From Diorhabda sublineata (Eukaryota > Arthropoda > Insecta > Coleoptera > Chrysomelidae), in the NCBI RefSeq assembly GCF_026230105.1, contig NC_079476.1, forward strand, positions 40,786,559-40,850,558: a stretch of DNA of 64,000 nt, in the 5' to 3' direction. The translations under genes were made by a program, and so were the position numbers. Below the pieces are notes generated by a model. The model was not told where the DNA came from and did no database searches. It saw only the letters and a program-made list of their open reading frames with translations. Each line of letters starts with the position of its first letter. Position 1 is the stretch's first letter. Of this stretch, positions 34,355 through 47,365 are shown piece by piece.

Positions 34355-34470
34355 AACCAGATCTGTCCAATTCCTTCTGTTCCTCAACCAAGACATTTGC
34401 TCTCTCCCAGCCTCCGTTTACCATCTGTCCTACCCTCAATTATGAGCTGAAGAAGTCTCTGAATATGTTT
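34355..34470 (-). pseudogene. LINE C-terminal fragment, second copy type
   Basis: The minus strand reads LLQLIIEGRTDGKRRLG, then after a frame shift MSWLRNRRNWTDL. This is the same tail type as 22533-22635 (LxxIIxGKxxGKRxxGRxxxSWLRNxRxW). A short 5'-truncated remnant. Confidence 0.6.
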
Positions 34471-34547
34471 CTTTGTCATGCTTCCGATTTAATGATTTCT
34501 GTCTTCTTCAGAGCTTGTAAAAACTAAACAAACACACATAAAAGAGT

Positions 34548-34790
34548 AGAAGGCACTTTTCATTAAATATGCCCTAAAAATATTGCGGAATGCGGGAAAA
34601 ATGATATCGATTTGATTTCAATTGGCGAGTGATTGTGCATTTTTTTGCATTGTAAAATATCGAGCCTTTAACTAATTCTGAACGTGAAGTAGATAATTAA
34701 AGGTCGTGCTTCGAGTTCTTAAGTGGATAGATAACCTTTCTAAAATTGGAAAAGCGTGATTACGAATTAGGCAAACACATTAAAAGATTA
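34548..34790 (+). repeat. Four-copy dispersed repeat, copy 2
   Basis: Contains AAGGCACTTTTCATTAAATA, ATTGCGGAATGCGGGAAAAA, TTTCAATTGGCGAGTGATTG and CATTGTAAAATATCGAGCC. Relative to the 27601 copy it has about 70 extra bases before the shared AAATTGGAAAAGCGTGATTA segment. Confidence 0.8.
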
Positions 34791-35138
34791 ATAAGGAATG
34801 AATTTTTAATCTTCTAAAGGATCCCTTGTAGTGATCCCTGCTGAATAGTCCGAGTGAAAATCTTTAAGACTTTGAAGATTCGCTCAACCAAAAAAGGTAG
34901 CAATGTATATTTATATGATGAAACTTCAGTTTTAGAAACGTTGAGACAGAGAAGAATGATTTGAGGGTGATCGGGGTTGCTCCAAGAGAAACTAGTCGTT
35001 TGCAAATAGACATATTTCACCACTAGATGTCTATATAGGTGATGTTGTTTATAACGAATTGAAAAGAATATCTTTCAATTGGATCCAAGATGTCTGAGCC
35101 CAAGAGCAGTGGACAAAACAAGCTGCGAAATGATTACT
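34791..35138. other. AT-rich sequence, nothing recognised
   Basis: Nothing recognised between the dispersed repeat and the TTAA element. Confidence 0.4.
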
Positions 35139-35908
35139 CTTAAGTTGTCGGGGACAAATAAATTTTTAAATCTAAACAAAATGTATTTTTCATGTTATAT
35201 GTTCTATACAGTATAAATTTGGGGTTTTTTCAGTCCTTAAACTCTGAATAATTTAAATTGATAACGAAAGCTTTGCAAAAATGACGAACAAAGCGGAAAA
35301 TCTACCCGATAAAAGTAGAAAATGGATGAGAAACTCTTTTCGGAGGTCATTTTAAGACAAAATAACAAGTAAACTTCACTTTTATTTAGAAAGTATTGCT
35401 ATGTAGTATCAATAAATTCAATAAAAGAATTCAAAATTCGATAAAAACTTCTACAGACTTCAAATTATGACTAAGAATAAATAATAAGAATGAAACAATG
35501 TTTACTTTTCAGTCAACTCTCTTAGAAATAGATTCTATTGTAGTAGTTGAGACTCAATGATTTATTTTTCACACATCTTCAATCTCAATAAATTATTGCT
35601 ACGAACAAGATTCAAATGAACCGCGTAATCTTGTATAAGCGCGCATGCGCAGACATCATAATTGGACCATGATGCTAGAGAATTGAAAAATTAATTATTA
35701 ATAATAAAACCATCGAAAAAACATATTTTTTTTACCGAACAAACGATAACTGACTGAGATTGAGTAGAATAATGAAAAAAGTTCATCTTAAGAGCTGGGT
35801 TAAGGCCAAAATTTTGATAATAATTTATAAAAAAATCACATTTGATGAAAAACAAACTAGGAACAAACGATTTAGCAAAAAAAAATCATTTGTCCCCGCC
35901 AACTTAAG
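35139..35908. mobile_element. TTAA-flanked inverted-repeat element (piggyBac-like MITE?)
   Basis: The left end reads CTTAAGTTGTCGGGGACAAA and the right end is the inverse, TTTGTCCCCGCCAACTTAAG. Both include TTAA (35140-35143 and 35904-35907), the target site of piggyBac-type transposons. The interior of about 760 bp is AT-rich, has no open transposase frame, and contains GCGCGCATGCGCAGACATCA near 35640. Interpreting it as a non-autonomous piggyBac-type element rests only on the TTAA and the inverted ends. The terminal bases are not the canonical CCC/GGG. Confidence 0.65.
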
Positions 35909-38900
35909 TTAATGTTCTTGATTTTAGGTCTATTCTGTTTCGAAATTGGTTTTTTAGTGATTTTTTAAAGATAGAAAAAATTGACGTTTCGAATTTTCTT
36001 TGGGTCTTTGTCAAAATATGATGTTGACACTGACAATTTGAGTATTTAGATTAATCAATAAAACTTCATCATGAATGTCGGAATGGGAATTGAATCAGAT
36101 TGGAATTTTGTTCTAGTATGAAATGGTTCACATTCATAAAAATGAAAATCTATAAATGGTAAAAAAGACCTGAATAATTTCAGTAAAATTTATAGTTCTA
36201 AAACTACAAATAATTTAATTGACTACCGCTATATATTTGAGATGTAAGGACTGGTGAAAAATTGATTTTTCTTATTAGAACATTTTCTATTTTGATAATC
36301 ATGTTGTAGGAGATTTATTGAATATCATATTTTGAAAAGTTGAAACTTCCAAAAATTATTTAAAAAGCTAGTTACGAAACAGAAGCGACGAAGAAATCAA
36401 AAACATTTACATGCATTAATATAATGAAATAAGAAATTAAAGATATTTATAAATATACATCCACATCGGTGAAAATCTTGGAATTTAATATGTTTTACTA
36501 AAGTGAGCATCGTCATTAGTTTTCATGACAAATTTTGTGGTATAAAATGAATGAAAATGTCCTGTGCAAAATCGTTTATGTTCGTTCGGCTACAATAAAA
36601 GCTCGATGAGGCTTTTAAAGTATAAAAATGTCCCTTTGAAAAGATACGAGAAAAATTATTCGTAGAATAAAATGAAAATTTTTGTCCGAAGTATGTAGAA
36701 TTTTCTTGTGGATTCTAAATAGAATTATATTTATCTACCTTCCGAGTAAAAAAACACGATATATCTGAAACAACGTATAGAACGTTAATTAATCATAAAT
36801 CGCTCCTAATGATGGGAACCAGTTAGTGGTTTTCATATCATTAATTATAACTGACAACAAAAGGAATACAACGTCGTAAATCTTCGCCTCTGTATCAAAT
36901 TTATCATGTATTGTAAATTACTTCTAATAAACTTCGATCGAGAAGGATCGCCGGGCTTTTGTCACAGAAATATTGTGATTCCAAAACGCGAAACATTCCA
37001 CATTCCAAAATTATTTAACACACATTTCATATTTCAAATAATTCCTGACTTATTTCAACAAAATAAATAATCCTTGTTTTCCTTTTCTAGTGGCAATTGT
37101 TTCGTTTTTATTTACGACCCTGTCTCGAGTCCGTTTTTCTAATACATCATCACAAGAACTAGGGTAAATGCCTTGGGATTTGCCAGTATTGTTTCCAGAG
37201 TGAAATTCTCCCAAGTGTTTGATACCTTTGAAATAAATGCGAAACAGCTCTAAAGAGGAAAATGATTATCACAGGAATTTTTGGCACTAAACTACACCTC
37301 AAATATTAACTAGAGTTACTCAATAATATTTTTTTCGCTAGTTGGGGTGAAGAATATTTGTCTTTAATTTCCAACAGCCGTTACTGGATGGGGATTACCC
37401 TCACCGCACGATTTATTAATCTCATTAATCATATTTTGTTCAACGATTCGATAAAAATGATATTAGACAAAAAAAGAAAATGCTGTTTTTGTATTACTAG
37501 AAAAAAATAAAGAAAGAAATCGTCTCATTTGTCTGAAATTGCTTTCTAGCAGCCTACTTTAGTTTTCAAAAAATAATCAAAGGAAGTTAGATCGGATGGA
37601 TACGAAGGAAAAACACACTTTGAAAACGTATTTATTTTTGAGTTGGTCGCAATCAGCTTAGTGTAAATTCACTGAAGTTTTGGGTGACAAATTTTATTCC
37701 ATTCGAACTCCTGAGAATATTGAACGCATTTCCGACTGGTGTGTTCCAAGGATTTTGAGTCAAATATGCACCAACACTCTTACAAAATTCAAGTGGTTCA
37801 GGCATTGAATATAATCGGGAATTCTGCGAAATGTTTTTGGACATGGTTGGAAAAAATGAGAAGCTTTTTCACAACCTCTGGATGAGTGACTAGACAAATA
37901 TCCATTTGAGAAGAAACGAAACTTCAAGTGTGGAATTCCTCAAAGCATGTTCCATGATGGACAATGTCAGAATTTGCCTGCAAGAATGTATAAATTGGGA
38001 ATTGAACTTATAAGTATAAACAATAAGATCATAACAATAAAATTTTGAAAAGTGCATTCGTTTATTTTATATAACCATTTAAAAAATGTCCTTTTTTCTC
38101 ATAACCAACAGCAAACGGTTATTAAGTATAACTGACTAATAAATTTTGAAAAAAAAAACCGTTTTAAACTACTTCCAATCATGAATTATGATCTCAGAAA
38201 GATGCACTATTGGAAAGAAGAATATTGAAATATAAAAGTGAGAAATAAAAGAAAATAACACGAAAATTGATTTTCAAACATCTTATATGATCGTCACTTA
38301 ATAGTGTGATGAATTTCAAACTATCAGATTGAAGTAACAGCTCAATATTGAGGAAACTTATTAGTCCAAGGAATCTTCGACGGGTTGTTATTGTTTTCCC
38401 ACAAGATCTTTGTTTCTGGACCCTATGAAATAGACAAGAAACTAGTAAATCCTCTTAACAAAATAAACTAACGTGTTGGCGTTGAAACAAGATTTTGCCG
38501 ACGTCGAATTTTAAGTATTCATGGCAAGATTACGTTTGAAATTCGGTTCATGTGAAAAAAGTGTTTGAATAACGATAAAACGTATTAGAATTTGATTTGA
38601 TTTGGATAAGTTTACTACATTTAGAATTTTTTATAACGGAAAATTAAAAAAAACTTAATACGGTCATTTTAAATATTAAAATTTGAATACTTGTTGAGCC
38701 GATACGATTTTCCAGGCTTCTATTAATGTTTTATAACCATAAGCTAGACAGAACAAAAGAAAAAGGTTTGGAGTGGTTAAAAGACCCGTTTAATGAATAT
38801 AACATATCCGTTTCATAAGATCCAAAAGTACCTTTTTGCAATCTCTTCCTGAAAAATACGATTTTAGGTTTTTCCAGATACCAAGTTATCTATTCATAAT

Positions 38901-40978
38901 AAGTGATGTTAAACAGTTGTTTTTGGAGATTGTAAGTGATACAAACACTCACGAGTAAATTTTCTTCTCACTATGCTTTGCATTAACTGGTGTAGTTTTT
39001 TTCCTTCAGTCTTTTCTGTATCATTTCCTTCATATTCAATATCAGAGAAAGTGTTTCTTTGAGTTTTATTTTAAATCAGGAGTCAGTAGCTTATTTCAAT
39101 TGAGTTATACGCGTATAGTGATTCAGTAGTTTGCTTAACATTACAAGTAATTCAATTTTTAGTGATCTCTGACGAAAAAATCTTGGAGATTTTTGGCATT
39201 TAGTTTATAAGGATAAGTATATATCAAGAACAAACATATTTCAATAGGAGAATCGGTTCAAAGGGAAGCGTAAATCAGTAAATGACCCGCTTGGAAGATT
39301 TTCTCAACCATTTATCTCTCATGGGTTGAATATGAATAAGAAAGTCATCCCTAAGATGTTACAAGAGATGGTACCAAAAGTTCTCACTCATTAACAAAAC
39401 TAAACGCGGAAATCGATCTACAAGTATTGCATCCTGTCGTTAGAGTTAGAGCTAGTTCACACCTGGATATTTGGTTATGGTAGATCAAGTCAGCTGTAGG
39501 TATAATGGGACAAAAAAAGAGAACATAATTGTAAATAATAGTTCTTTATTAGCGACCTGGAACGACTGTGGATATGGAAATGTGCGTGGAGAAAGCTTAA
39601 GCATCTTTCATCTAATAGATCTACCGATAGCAACGAAAATACGTTGAATTGGGGTGAATAAATTCGACTGAAGCGTTAATGAATAAACTGGAAGCTTGTC
39701 GTACTAAAGAGATTCTATAACAAAAAAATATCAATGATATCATCACAAGAAGGAATGTTTTGGTCACGTAATAATGAATGGAAATCGATATGGCTCTATG
39801 GCTCATTGCAGCTAATTCTTTAAGACAAAATATATGATCGTAGCGGATCTGGAAGTAGAGACTGTTGACTATGAAACTTCAGACAATGATTTGCTTTAAC
39901 CACCACAGAATTATATCGGAAAGTAACTAACACAGTTAGTAGTCAATATCTGAACTGGATACCAGAAGAATAGAGCTTGCCAACGCTGCTCATCACGTAC
40001 TAAGGTCGTACCCACCCTATAATTTCGATATACCCACCTGCTGTTTCCAAAGAAAAAGTCACAACTCAAAGAAATTTCCCACGGGGATGTAGGGTACGTC
40101 TAATAAGCTGTTGGTTTACCGAAGACGCTCTGGGCGCAAAATTGGATCCATTGAGTGAAATTGTGAAAGTTCATTTTGGAATATTGAGTGAAACTTTTGG
40201 AAAAGTGTATTATGTCAAAATAAATTTGAATACATACTTGTATTTAGAAATGATTTCATGATACTGTTTAGAAATAGAAATGACTAAAATATTTCTGATG
40301 CCGAATTTATACGACCAGGAATAACAATGAAAATAAGAATATTATTATATTTTTTTATACCGTACAGGTCAAAATTTATTGAATTAAGAAGTAGATCATG
40401 TCTCTCTGAAAATGTTTTGTTCGTTGATTAAAAAAAATCGAAAAGTCCCCACTATAAGCCTTTTTTAAATCGTAAATTTAACGGATTATCTTGAAGCATC
40501 AGTATTTTTAAGTCGACAGTACAAAGAAGAAGAAAAAAGAAGTTAGAGCATAATCGAAAATTCAAAATCACGCACAATCGATGAGGAATTATTTTTGAAT
40601 TTGTAAACCAATAACAACATTATTTGAAACTTAATTCGATGATATTTAGTGAATTTTTCATAACCTCGGCTTTATTAAATTTATGAACAAACCTTCTAAA
40701 ACACTTTTTTTTAAATAGGCGTAAAACTCTGCAATAACTTTAACAACGAACTTCAAATGAATATTTCATTGTTCATAATTATAATACCGTAGGCGGCAAA
40801 CCCTTTGTACCAATTCTAATTAGATTTATTTGCTTCAAAAATTAGTCAGTTATGAAACGCAAATGTAAAATGGGAAATATAAATAATTAGAAGCTTTTTA
40901 TTGTTGATCGATAATCATGTTTTTTTTTTAAAATTAATTGATTTTGTAACAAATCACCAAAGAAATTATCTAACGTAC
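35909..40978. other. Long AT-rich stretch, nothing recognised
   Basis: No exon, transposon motif or tandem array was recognised on either strand in this 5 kb. The open frames present are compositional. Confidence 0.4.
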
Positions 40979-41170
40979 ATAAAATCTTTGATTTTAATTA
41001 ATTATGTGCGGTCAATACTGTTGTACGAAGTAGAAACTTGGACTTTGAAAGCTAAACTTGAGGTGTGGTTCTATAGACGCGTCCTGAAGGTACCCTAGTC
41101 TGACAGAATCACCAACGACGAAGTACTGAGACGCATTGGTCGCAAAAGAAAGACGAATTTGAAAAACTAG
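40979..41170 (+). pseudogene. LINE reverse-transcriptase C-terminal fragment
   Basis: The plus strand reads LLYEVETWTLKAKLEVW followed by FYRRVLKVP, stop, then SDRITNDEVLRRIGRKR. It matches the LYGxETWTL...EMWxYRRxLKISWTDRxTNEEVLRRI segment that follows the reverse transcriptase in a widespread insect LINE lineage. About ten residues are missing between ETWTL and the tryptophan segment, and the normally present W is a stop. It ends in a stop near 41169. Confidence 0.75.
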
Positions 41171-41591
41171 ATGAAAATATCTTTCAGAATGACACCACAC
41201 AAGATAACACATCAAAACATAACCTCAAATTTGCTTGGTAATATTAAACCTGCACTTGAAAATGGTGAAAGCAGAACAATCGTTACGTCGTATCTTTTTG
41301 GGGCCCCAGTTCTATTTTACGTCTTGTAAGTGTAAATAAAAAAAGGATAATTAGAATCAAACATGTAAAATTTCATCATTTATACATGAAGACAGTGTAA
41401 TTAACTTGTTGGGGAGTTATGGGTACAACTACCAGGAGTTTTGGCTGCTTGCCAAAATTCCTCTGACGCTAACTTTAATTTGAAAAATCTATTTGAAACT
41501 AGCCGGCTAGGGATAATCAGGTTATCAGAAACACGATGACCTCTGGAAGTTGGTTGTTGTCTTATTATCTTTCTATACAATGGGTGTTTTG

Positions 41592-41674
41592 CAATCTAGG
41601 AATGGGACAATTTGTCAAGGTCAAATATTCGAATGGCCATCAAGATCATCCGATTTAACTCCCGGTGACTTCTA
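41592..41674 (+). pseudogene. Mariner-like transposase C-terminal scrap
   Basis: The plus strand reads QSRNGTICQGQIFEWPSRSS followed by DLTPGDF and stop. This corresponds to WIGRxGxIxWPPRSPDLTPLDFFLW in the same mariner-like group as the fragments at 4573 and 52560, with SPDL changed to SSDL. No terminal repeat was seen. Confidence 0.6.
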
Positions 41675-41903
41675 AAAACCAGAACGAAATTCTACTCTGT
41701 ATAACAAAATAATTCGCCAGATGAATTGATTCAACATAACACTAATATATTTAGATCTAATTATATAATTGTCAAGAGTATAAAGCTTTTCATACTGTAT
41801 AAGTTTTTCCCGTTCTGAATAGAAATTGTATATTAATGAATGTAATAAAATTTCCCGCTTAAGCTTCGAGATATTTCCGCGAAAAATAACAAAGTATAAA
41901 CTG

Positions 41904-42167
41904 CTATTTAATCACTTCTCCGATAATTTTATCTTCAAAAAGCTGTTGCAAAATAAGGCCAACCAGGCAATTTAATTTTTCTACGATATTTCCCGGGAAA
42001 AGGGAAAGTTTACTTAAACGGACCGAACTCGCCAACTCGACTACTGAATTATGAAGATTACCTTCAGAAAAATTTATTGAGAAGATAGAAGAAACTGGAG
42101 AAGCCCTATCAGTTTCTACTAACTCTCGATAGCTAAAGCAGCATTTTTGACAAACATTTCTTTCCAT
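41904..42167 (-). other. 87-codon open frame, coding status uncertain
   Basis: A minus-strand frame starts at ATG with a purine at -3 (AACAATGG-like context is not exact) and reads MERNVCQKCCFSYRELVE, then further on NLHNSVVELASSVRLSKL and LVGLILQQLFEDKIIGE before TAG. Composition is fairly protein-like. No domain, splice site or neighbour supports a gene. Chance or transposon debris are equally likely. Confidence 0.2.
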
Positions 42168-43319
42168 TGTCTTCGCAGTTTAGTTTTTCTTCACTTCCTT
42201 GGAGGTTATGTTCTTTTTTGGTTGGGTGGTCTACGATATTATAGTTAGTCTGTGAACGTATTTTTTGGATATTCTATATCGACGGGTAATTCGAGTTTGG
42301 TCGAATCTGAGTCTTGATATTTCAATTTGTTCTACCCCCTAGATGCTAATGGTTGATCCATAAATTGCGGCCAAAGTTTGTTGTTGTTTGTATTGATTCA
42401 AGATACATTTTTTGATAAATGCGTATGTTGAAAGGGCATTGAAACAACTGCCGGGCTTAGAAGATTTGGACTTAAATCAATTAGAACCATTTGACCACTT
42501 GAAACCGCTGTATATCTTCATTTTTTTGCTAAAACATGCACCACCATGGAAAAACTAAATAGAGTTTGATTAGGTCCCATCTGAGGATGATCAAGAATCG
42601 ATCAGTTGGACTTTATGATAATGGCATAAGGTTATACGGGGGTTGTTGTGAAAGCAGAACCTCATAAATTTTTAATTGCTAGCCATGGAGGTACATACGT
42701 TTTTTTAAGAAAAGTTATATGTTCATACTCAGTTCTTTTATGTAATTTTTCAATGTTTTACTCAAATTTTCACACAACGATTCTCATTGCTTCTTATGAT
42801 CTACCTAATTGGCATTGTCGATAACAAGAAGTTCTTTGATGTAACATTTCCATACGAATATATAATCATAATTGCCTATTTCGACACAATTCGAATGCAT
42901 CCGGACTGAGAGGCATATTATTGTCACTAACGATCATGGTAATAATACAGTCTCTAATCAGTGTGTTATAATCTAGTGTCGTTTTTGAAAATTCGTTTTT
43001 TTTTGATCACCAAATGATGTACAATATGAAATTTGACTAAAAAAGATCGCGTATAACAAGCAAGCAGATTTAATTTAATAATAGGACATAAGAGAGAATC
43101 CGAAACGACTATCAGAAGAGAATGTTTCACAATAGCCGTTTGTATTTCACTTTCTTTTCCATTACATCACAAAAAAATTGAATTATGACATATGAATAGA
43201 CCGTTACTACAAATCTTATTGTAGAAATGTGTTTTTTCTTGAATTGGTTAGGTTGAATGAAGGAGGCAAAAATTATTCAGGAAAGGATCATATGTTTACG
43301 TCAAAAAACGTTGTTGCCT
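42168..43319. other. AT-rich sequence, nothing recognised
   Basis: No feature recognised. Confidence 0.4.
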
Positions 43320-43590
43320 GATTTGAACGTCGCTACTTAAATTTTGAGATATGGCAACACTGATGTGAATACGTCAAAACTGACATTGACATTATAAAGT
43401 TTGACGTTTTTAACGAGGAACGTACTCAGAACGTATTGTCATACGAGAGTTATTTGATTTGTATGAACGTTCATCCTAGACAAAAAATGGAATCAAATTT
43501 TCTATAACTTTCGACGTGGATTAAACCAACAGCAGTGTACTTAACCACTTACTTCGACTTTTGGTCATGAAAAATATAATCTATTTGTTT
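43320..43590 (+). pseudogene. Mariner 5' region and start of transposase
   Basis: From about 43495 the plus strand reads QIFYNFRRGLNQQQCT, stop, then LTSTFGHE. This matches the start of a mariner transposase (IYYNFRRGLTQQQCxDxLxSxFGDEAP). The preceding TATGGCAACACTG and CTGACATTGACATT look like the 5' untranslated part of such elements. The rest of the transposase is absent. Confidence 0.7.
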
Positions 43591-44854
43591 TTATTTCCAT
43601 ATTGGTTGATGACGTGGTGTTTTAATTTATTTTTCGAATCTAAATACAGTTAGTTTATTAAGTGATGAGTTCTTTTTAAAGTATTTGTTACTGTGCTATG
43701 ATATGAGAGCACGATAAATCGATTTCCACTTTGTAATAATGTATTTTTGTAGTACCCCTCGTATAACCATTGTCTTGATTCGTTATTCGAAAAATCTCAG
43801 GGTGGTTTTTGAGCAGATATATAAAGCTCCCATTTCCACAAAATATTTATTAATTAGATGCAATTTTCTTTAAAGAATTATGACAAAAATTTTGATCCTT
43901 AAACTTTTTTATTTGGAACAGTCCGAATGTAAATTGAAAGATTCAGGTTAACTCGAGCGGTAACAGATCTTCGGACTGCTTTGAATTTTCTTTGTTGAAA
44001 TTTTCACAATTGCTGGAATAAATATTTTATACAATTGGTATTTTAAAAACAGAAAAAACGTTCAATTCAGAATTGCGGAAAACGTTTTAATTCATATTTA
44101 ATAAATGGATGCCGTCTTTGTGGAATTTTTAGTTGGGCAGCGCGTTGTCACACAAAATGCTTCTTTACGAGAAACAAATTTCGCGAAAAACATCTGCTTT
44201 ATTATTTTCGTAGAAAAGATGCTATTTCATCACAAATTTGAATTCAATTTATTATTCTCCACTTCGACATTCCCTCAAATAAATTATTAGTTAAGGAATG
44301 ATTAGAAAATGCAATGTTTCGTTAATTCTTCGAACAGATCCAGTTTATTTTAATGATTAACTAAATGAAATAGATTGGTTTATAAATTTCAACCAATTTC
44401 CGACTTTTTCTGTAAATTTGAAACTGAAAAAAGGACCGAATAATTTTCAGGTAAGTAATTTTCATTGTATTGTTTAGTTCTTACGAGTTTTATTTTATTA
44501 TCAAAAAGTTTAAAACGAGAATCGATTAGTAAAATGTCAGTTAAACTTATTGTTTTTTTTTTATTTTCATTTTTCATTGTGATTTTATAGTCTGACTGTA
44601 AACATTCTGTTATTTCTTGGAGTTCCTACTGATCTAATGGTTATTTTCTCAATTAAGTGTCATCAGTTTTTCTTATTTTCACAAACATCCCCAATAGTTT
44701 TTCATCAACATTCGATAAGCTGTAAAGAAAATACGGGTAAATATACGAAAAAATATTTATAACCAAAAGTACAATTTATTTTTCTACATTTCTACAAGCC
44801 TGTTAACAAGATTTATAAAGTGCCGATTCCTAATCGACTGATTCACACATCAAA
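43591..44854. other. AT-rich sequence, nothing recognised
   Basis: No feature recognised. Confidence 0.4.
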
Positions 44855-44980
44855 CGATGAAAATCACTCGGTACTAGGTCGGGACTGCATGCTGGGTGCT
44901 CGAAAAAATCTCGTTGAGACGGGATAAGGATAATTCCGAATACATCTTTTGAATAGCTCTCCGTAAACGTCGAAAGTTCC
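44855..44980 (-). pseudogene. Mariner transposase catalytic-core scrap
   Basis: The minus strand reads RRLRRAIQKMYSELSLSRLN followed, after a shift, by FFEHPACSPDLVPSDFHR. This fits the LRRAIQxKRxG...HPAYSPDLAPSDFHLF order of a mariner lineage, with the HDNARPH segment between them deleted. SPDLVPSD retains the third catalytic aspartate. Upstream minus-strand sequence to about 45100 is compatible but not clear. Confidence 0.65.
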
Positions 44981-45944
44981 ATAATGTGAATTGATTGTTA
45001 TTCCAGGCTGCATAAAATTAACAAGCAGTACATTTTGGCTCCAAAAAACAGTTGCTAATGGCTGTCGAAGATTCGTTTTTGTGGGTCTCGTTGAAGAATT
45101 TATCCATTGTAGTGATTGGATTTTAAGAAACCTTCTCTTCTAGTATTTCGGCGAGTTTTGTGGTCTTTAGTTAACACCATTGGTATTCAAGCTTTTCTGT
45201 AGTGGAACCTTCGAGCTCCCCAAAGTCAGATCACTTCATGTGACTGGAAACCAACGGGAAATGACCTGTTGGAATCGCCAGTGTTAGACCGATTGAGATG
45301 CGCAGTCACCAATCATCTGCTTCATTCCTGGTTATCATACTTAGCGATCAGAGGGTGAAAAAAAAATAAAAACCCTTGTACTACGGGATTTTATATGAGA
45401 TTTCGAAATTTTATTCAGTTTACTTGAATAATTAGGGAATATAAAACTCACAGAACATGAGAAGACAAGACAAGAAAAGTTGACTATTGGATTTTAAAAA
45501 GGTTTTTCTTTTTTAAAGTACAATCCTTCTTTTTATTTAAGTTACAAGATGCACTTACGGTTTTAATTCAGGTACAGGAAATTAATTTGAGTGTAGTTCT
45601 ACTTGATAACTATTTTTGTTATTCAAGAGTTATATTTTAACAAGAGACAGTTTTAACTTTTCTGTTGTTTCCTTAAAGCATTGGAAAATAATAGACGTAA
45701 ACATGTTTGTTCGTAGAAAATGGAGAAATGAATGTATTTTTAGAAAATTTCGCTTGTTATCGAAAATGCTTGAAAAACGAATTCTGTGCTGTTCTTGATC
45801 CCAATTATTCGATATTTATTTTATCTTTACAAAATAAATATTCAAATATCAGTGCGGTCTTCATTTTCTATTACCTGAAGAAATCGTTTTTATTGTTAAT
45901 TTTATCATCTAGTCTGTAATTTTGTCACTATAGTACTAACTTAG
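44981..45944. other. AT-rich sequence, nothing recognised
   Basis: No clear feature. 45130-45330 is a little GC-richer but non-coding as far as I can see. Confidence 0.4.
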
Positions 45945-46320
45945 TTATTGTAGCAACAGTCTGTATACTTTCCTGTTTAAATTTACTGCATGTTTATTTT
46001 TTTTTACATCTTTTATTTTTCTAAAAATATCGAGTAACCTTCCGCATCTAATTTCTCCACCAAACTTATCAGTTGAAATGTTTTTCTCCCAACTAGTTTG
46101 TTGAGTTGAAACGCCCGCATTTCGTTTAAAATTCCCAACAATGTAATCATTACAGTTCAAACAAATCGTAGTAATTAAAAAGAATGGCTGATGAAAGAAA
46201 ATTGAGCAAAAAACCATAACGATGCCGAGTGGAACAACATAAATTAGAAATGAGAGTTGATTCAAAGAGTAAAAAATAATTTCAAAAGCTTTGTTCGTGG
46301 ATATCAGGATGCATAAATCG
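45945..46320 (-). other. Hydrophobic open frame, coding status uncertain
   Basis: A minus-strand frame open from about 46320 reads NKAFEIIFYSLNQLSF, then LIYVVPLGIVMVFCSIFF and HQPFFLITTICL, then a polar lysine-rich tail. Two hydrophobic stretches could be membrane segments, but Phe/Ile/Leu-rich frames arise readily from T-rich DNA. I could not match it to a receptor family. Low confidence. Confidence 0.15.
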
Positions 46321-46539
46321 TCTCGGGATGTTGTTTATTTTTATTGTAGAATGATGGAAATTAGCAGAGACAAAAAACTCAATTAAGTTCGTATATATGA
46401 TATATATCAAATTTGATGTTACTTTTGTAGTTTGTTTTGATCGTACCTCGTATTTCAATGTTATTAACACTGGTAGCAAAATTACGGGCACGGGTTTTCG
46501 AAATATTGGAACTTTTAACTCAAAAAAAAATTTTAAACG

Positions 46540-47365
46540 CGAATAACTCGAAAACTAAGAAGAATTCGAAAAATTAAAAATATAGAGTACAAAATTTTCT
46601 ACATAAAAGGTCTCTAGTAATGTTTTCGTTGGAGCCACTATTTCTGAGTAAATCTCTCTCAATGCTCACGAATTCCCACCAGTGCGAATTTACTTTCCAG
46701 GCGTACATGGAAACTGCTCTAACTCTGGAAAAACTATTTCGTTTTCAAAAAATCAAAATGCATCATGATGTTTAAAATATCTATTTATTTTCTACACGGG
46801 TAAACTGGCATAATTTTCGACTTGGGAAATTTTCGAAAATCTTGCGAGATGAAGAGGTATTTTGGCCACATAAGCACTTGAAGTTTGAATGGATATATTT
46901 CATCACTCGCCATATAAACAAGAAAATCCAACGAGAGATTTGTCGTTGGTGATAATATCAATATTTTAAATAAACTAACTTTGAAAAAAACGCGATCATG
47001 AACACAATCTTCGTTCTAGGTTGATTATTATTTCAATAATCACAGACTTCCTAATAGTTTCTCGTTCACAAAAATGTGGGTACTCAATTTGTGCTCTAAA
47101 GTTTTCGCTCCGGCACTTTTTGAGGTTAGGAAAAACGTTTTGTACAAAATGTTGTGAACTAGAATTTTTGTCCCGGCAGTTTGTATCAAAATCTTCATAC
47201 TTTTCGAGTTATCCGCAATTCAAAATGTTTTTGAGTACATGAACCAATTTTACCGGTAAGGAAAAATACTTGAAGACCAATCTGTAGAAAATTTTGTGTT
47301 GTACATATTTATTCCAACACTTTTTTCGAATTTCTAGTAGTAGTTTTCGAGTATTCATAATGTCT
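46540..47365. repeat. Inverted-repeat element of ~0.8 kb
   Basis: CGAATAACTCGAAAACTAAG followed by AATTCGAAAAA and ACAAAATTTTCTACA (46540-46612) is repeated inverted as TGTAGAAAATTTTGT, TTTTTTCGAATTTC and AGTTTTCGAGTATTC (47284-47360). Similar degenerate inverted copies of CGAGTTATCCGCAATTC lie near 47205. The interior is non-coding. It resembles short non-autonomous insect repeats with this 'ACTCGAAAACTA' phrase. Confidence 0.6.

Noticed and set aside
45945..46320. Chemoreceptor or GPCR exon suggested by hydrophobic stretches
   Set aside because: No family motif or splice sites. T-rich DNA yields such frames by chance. Kept only as an uncertain open frame.
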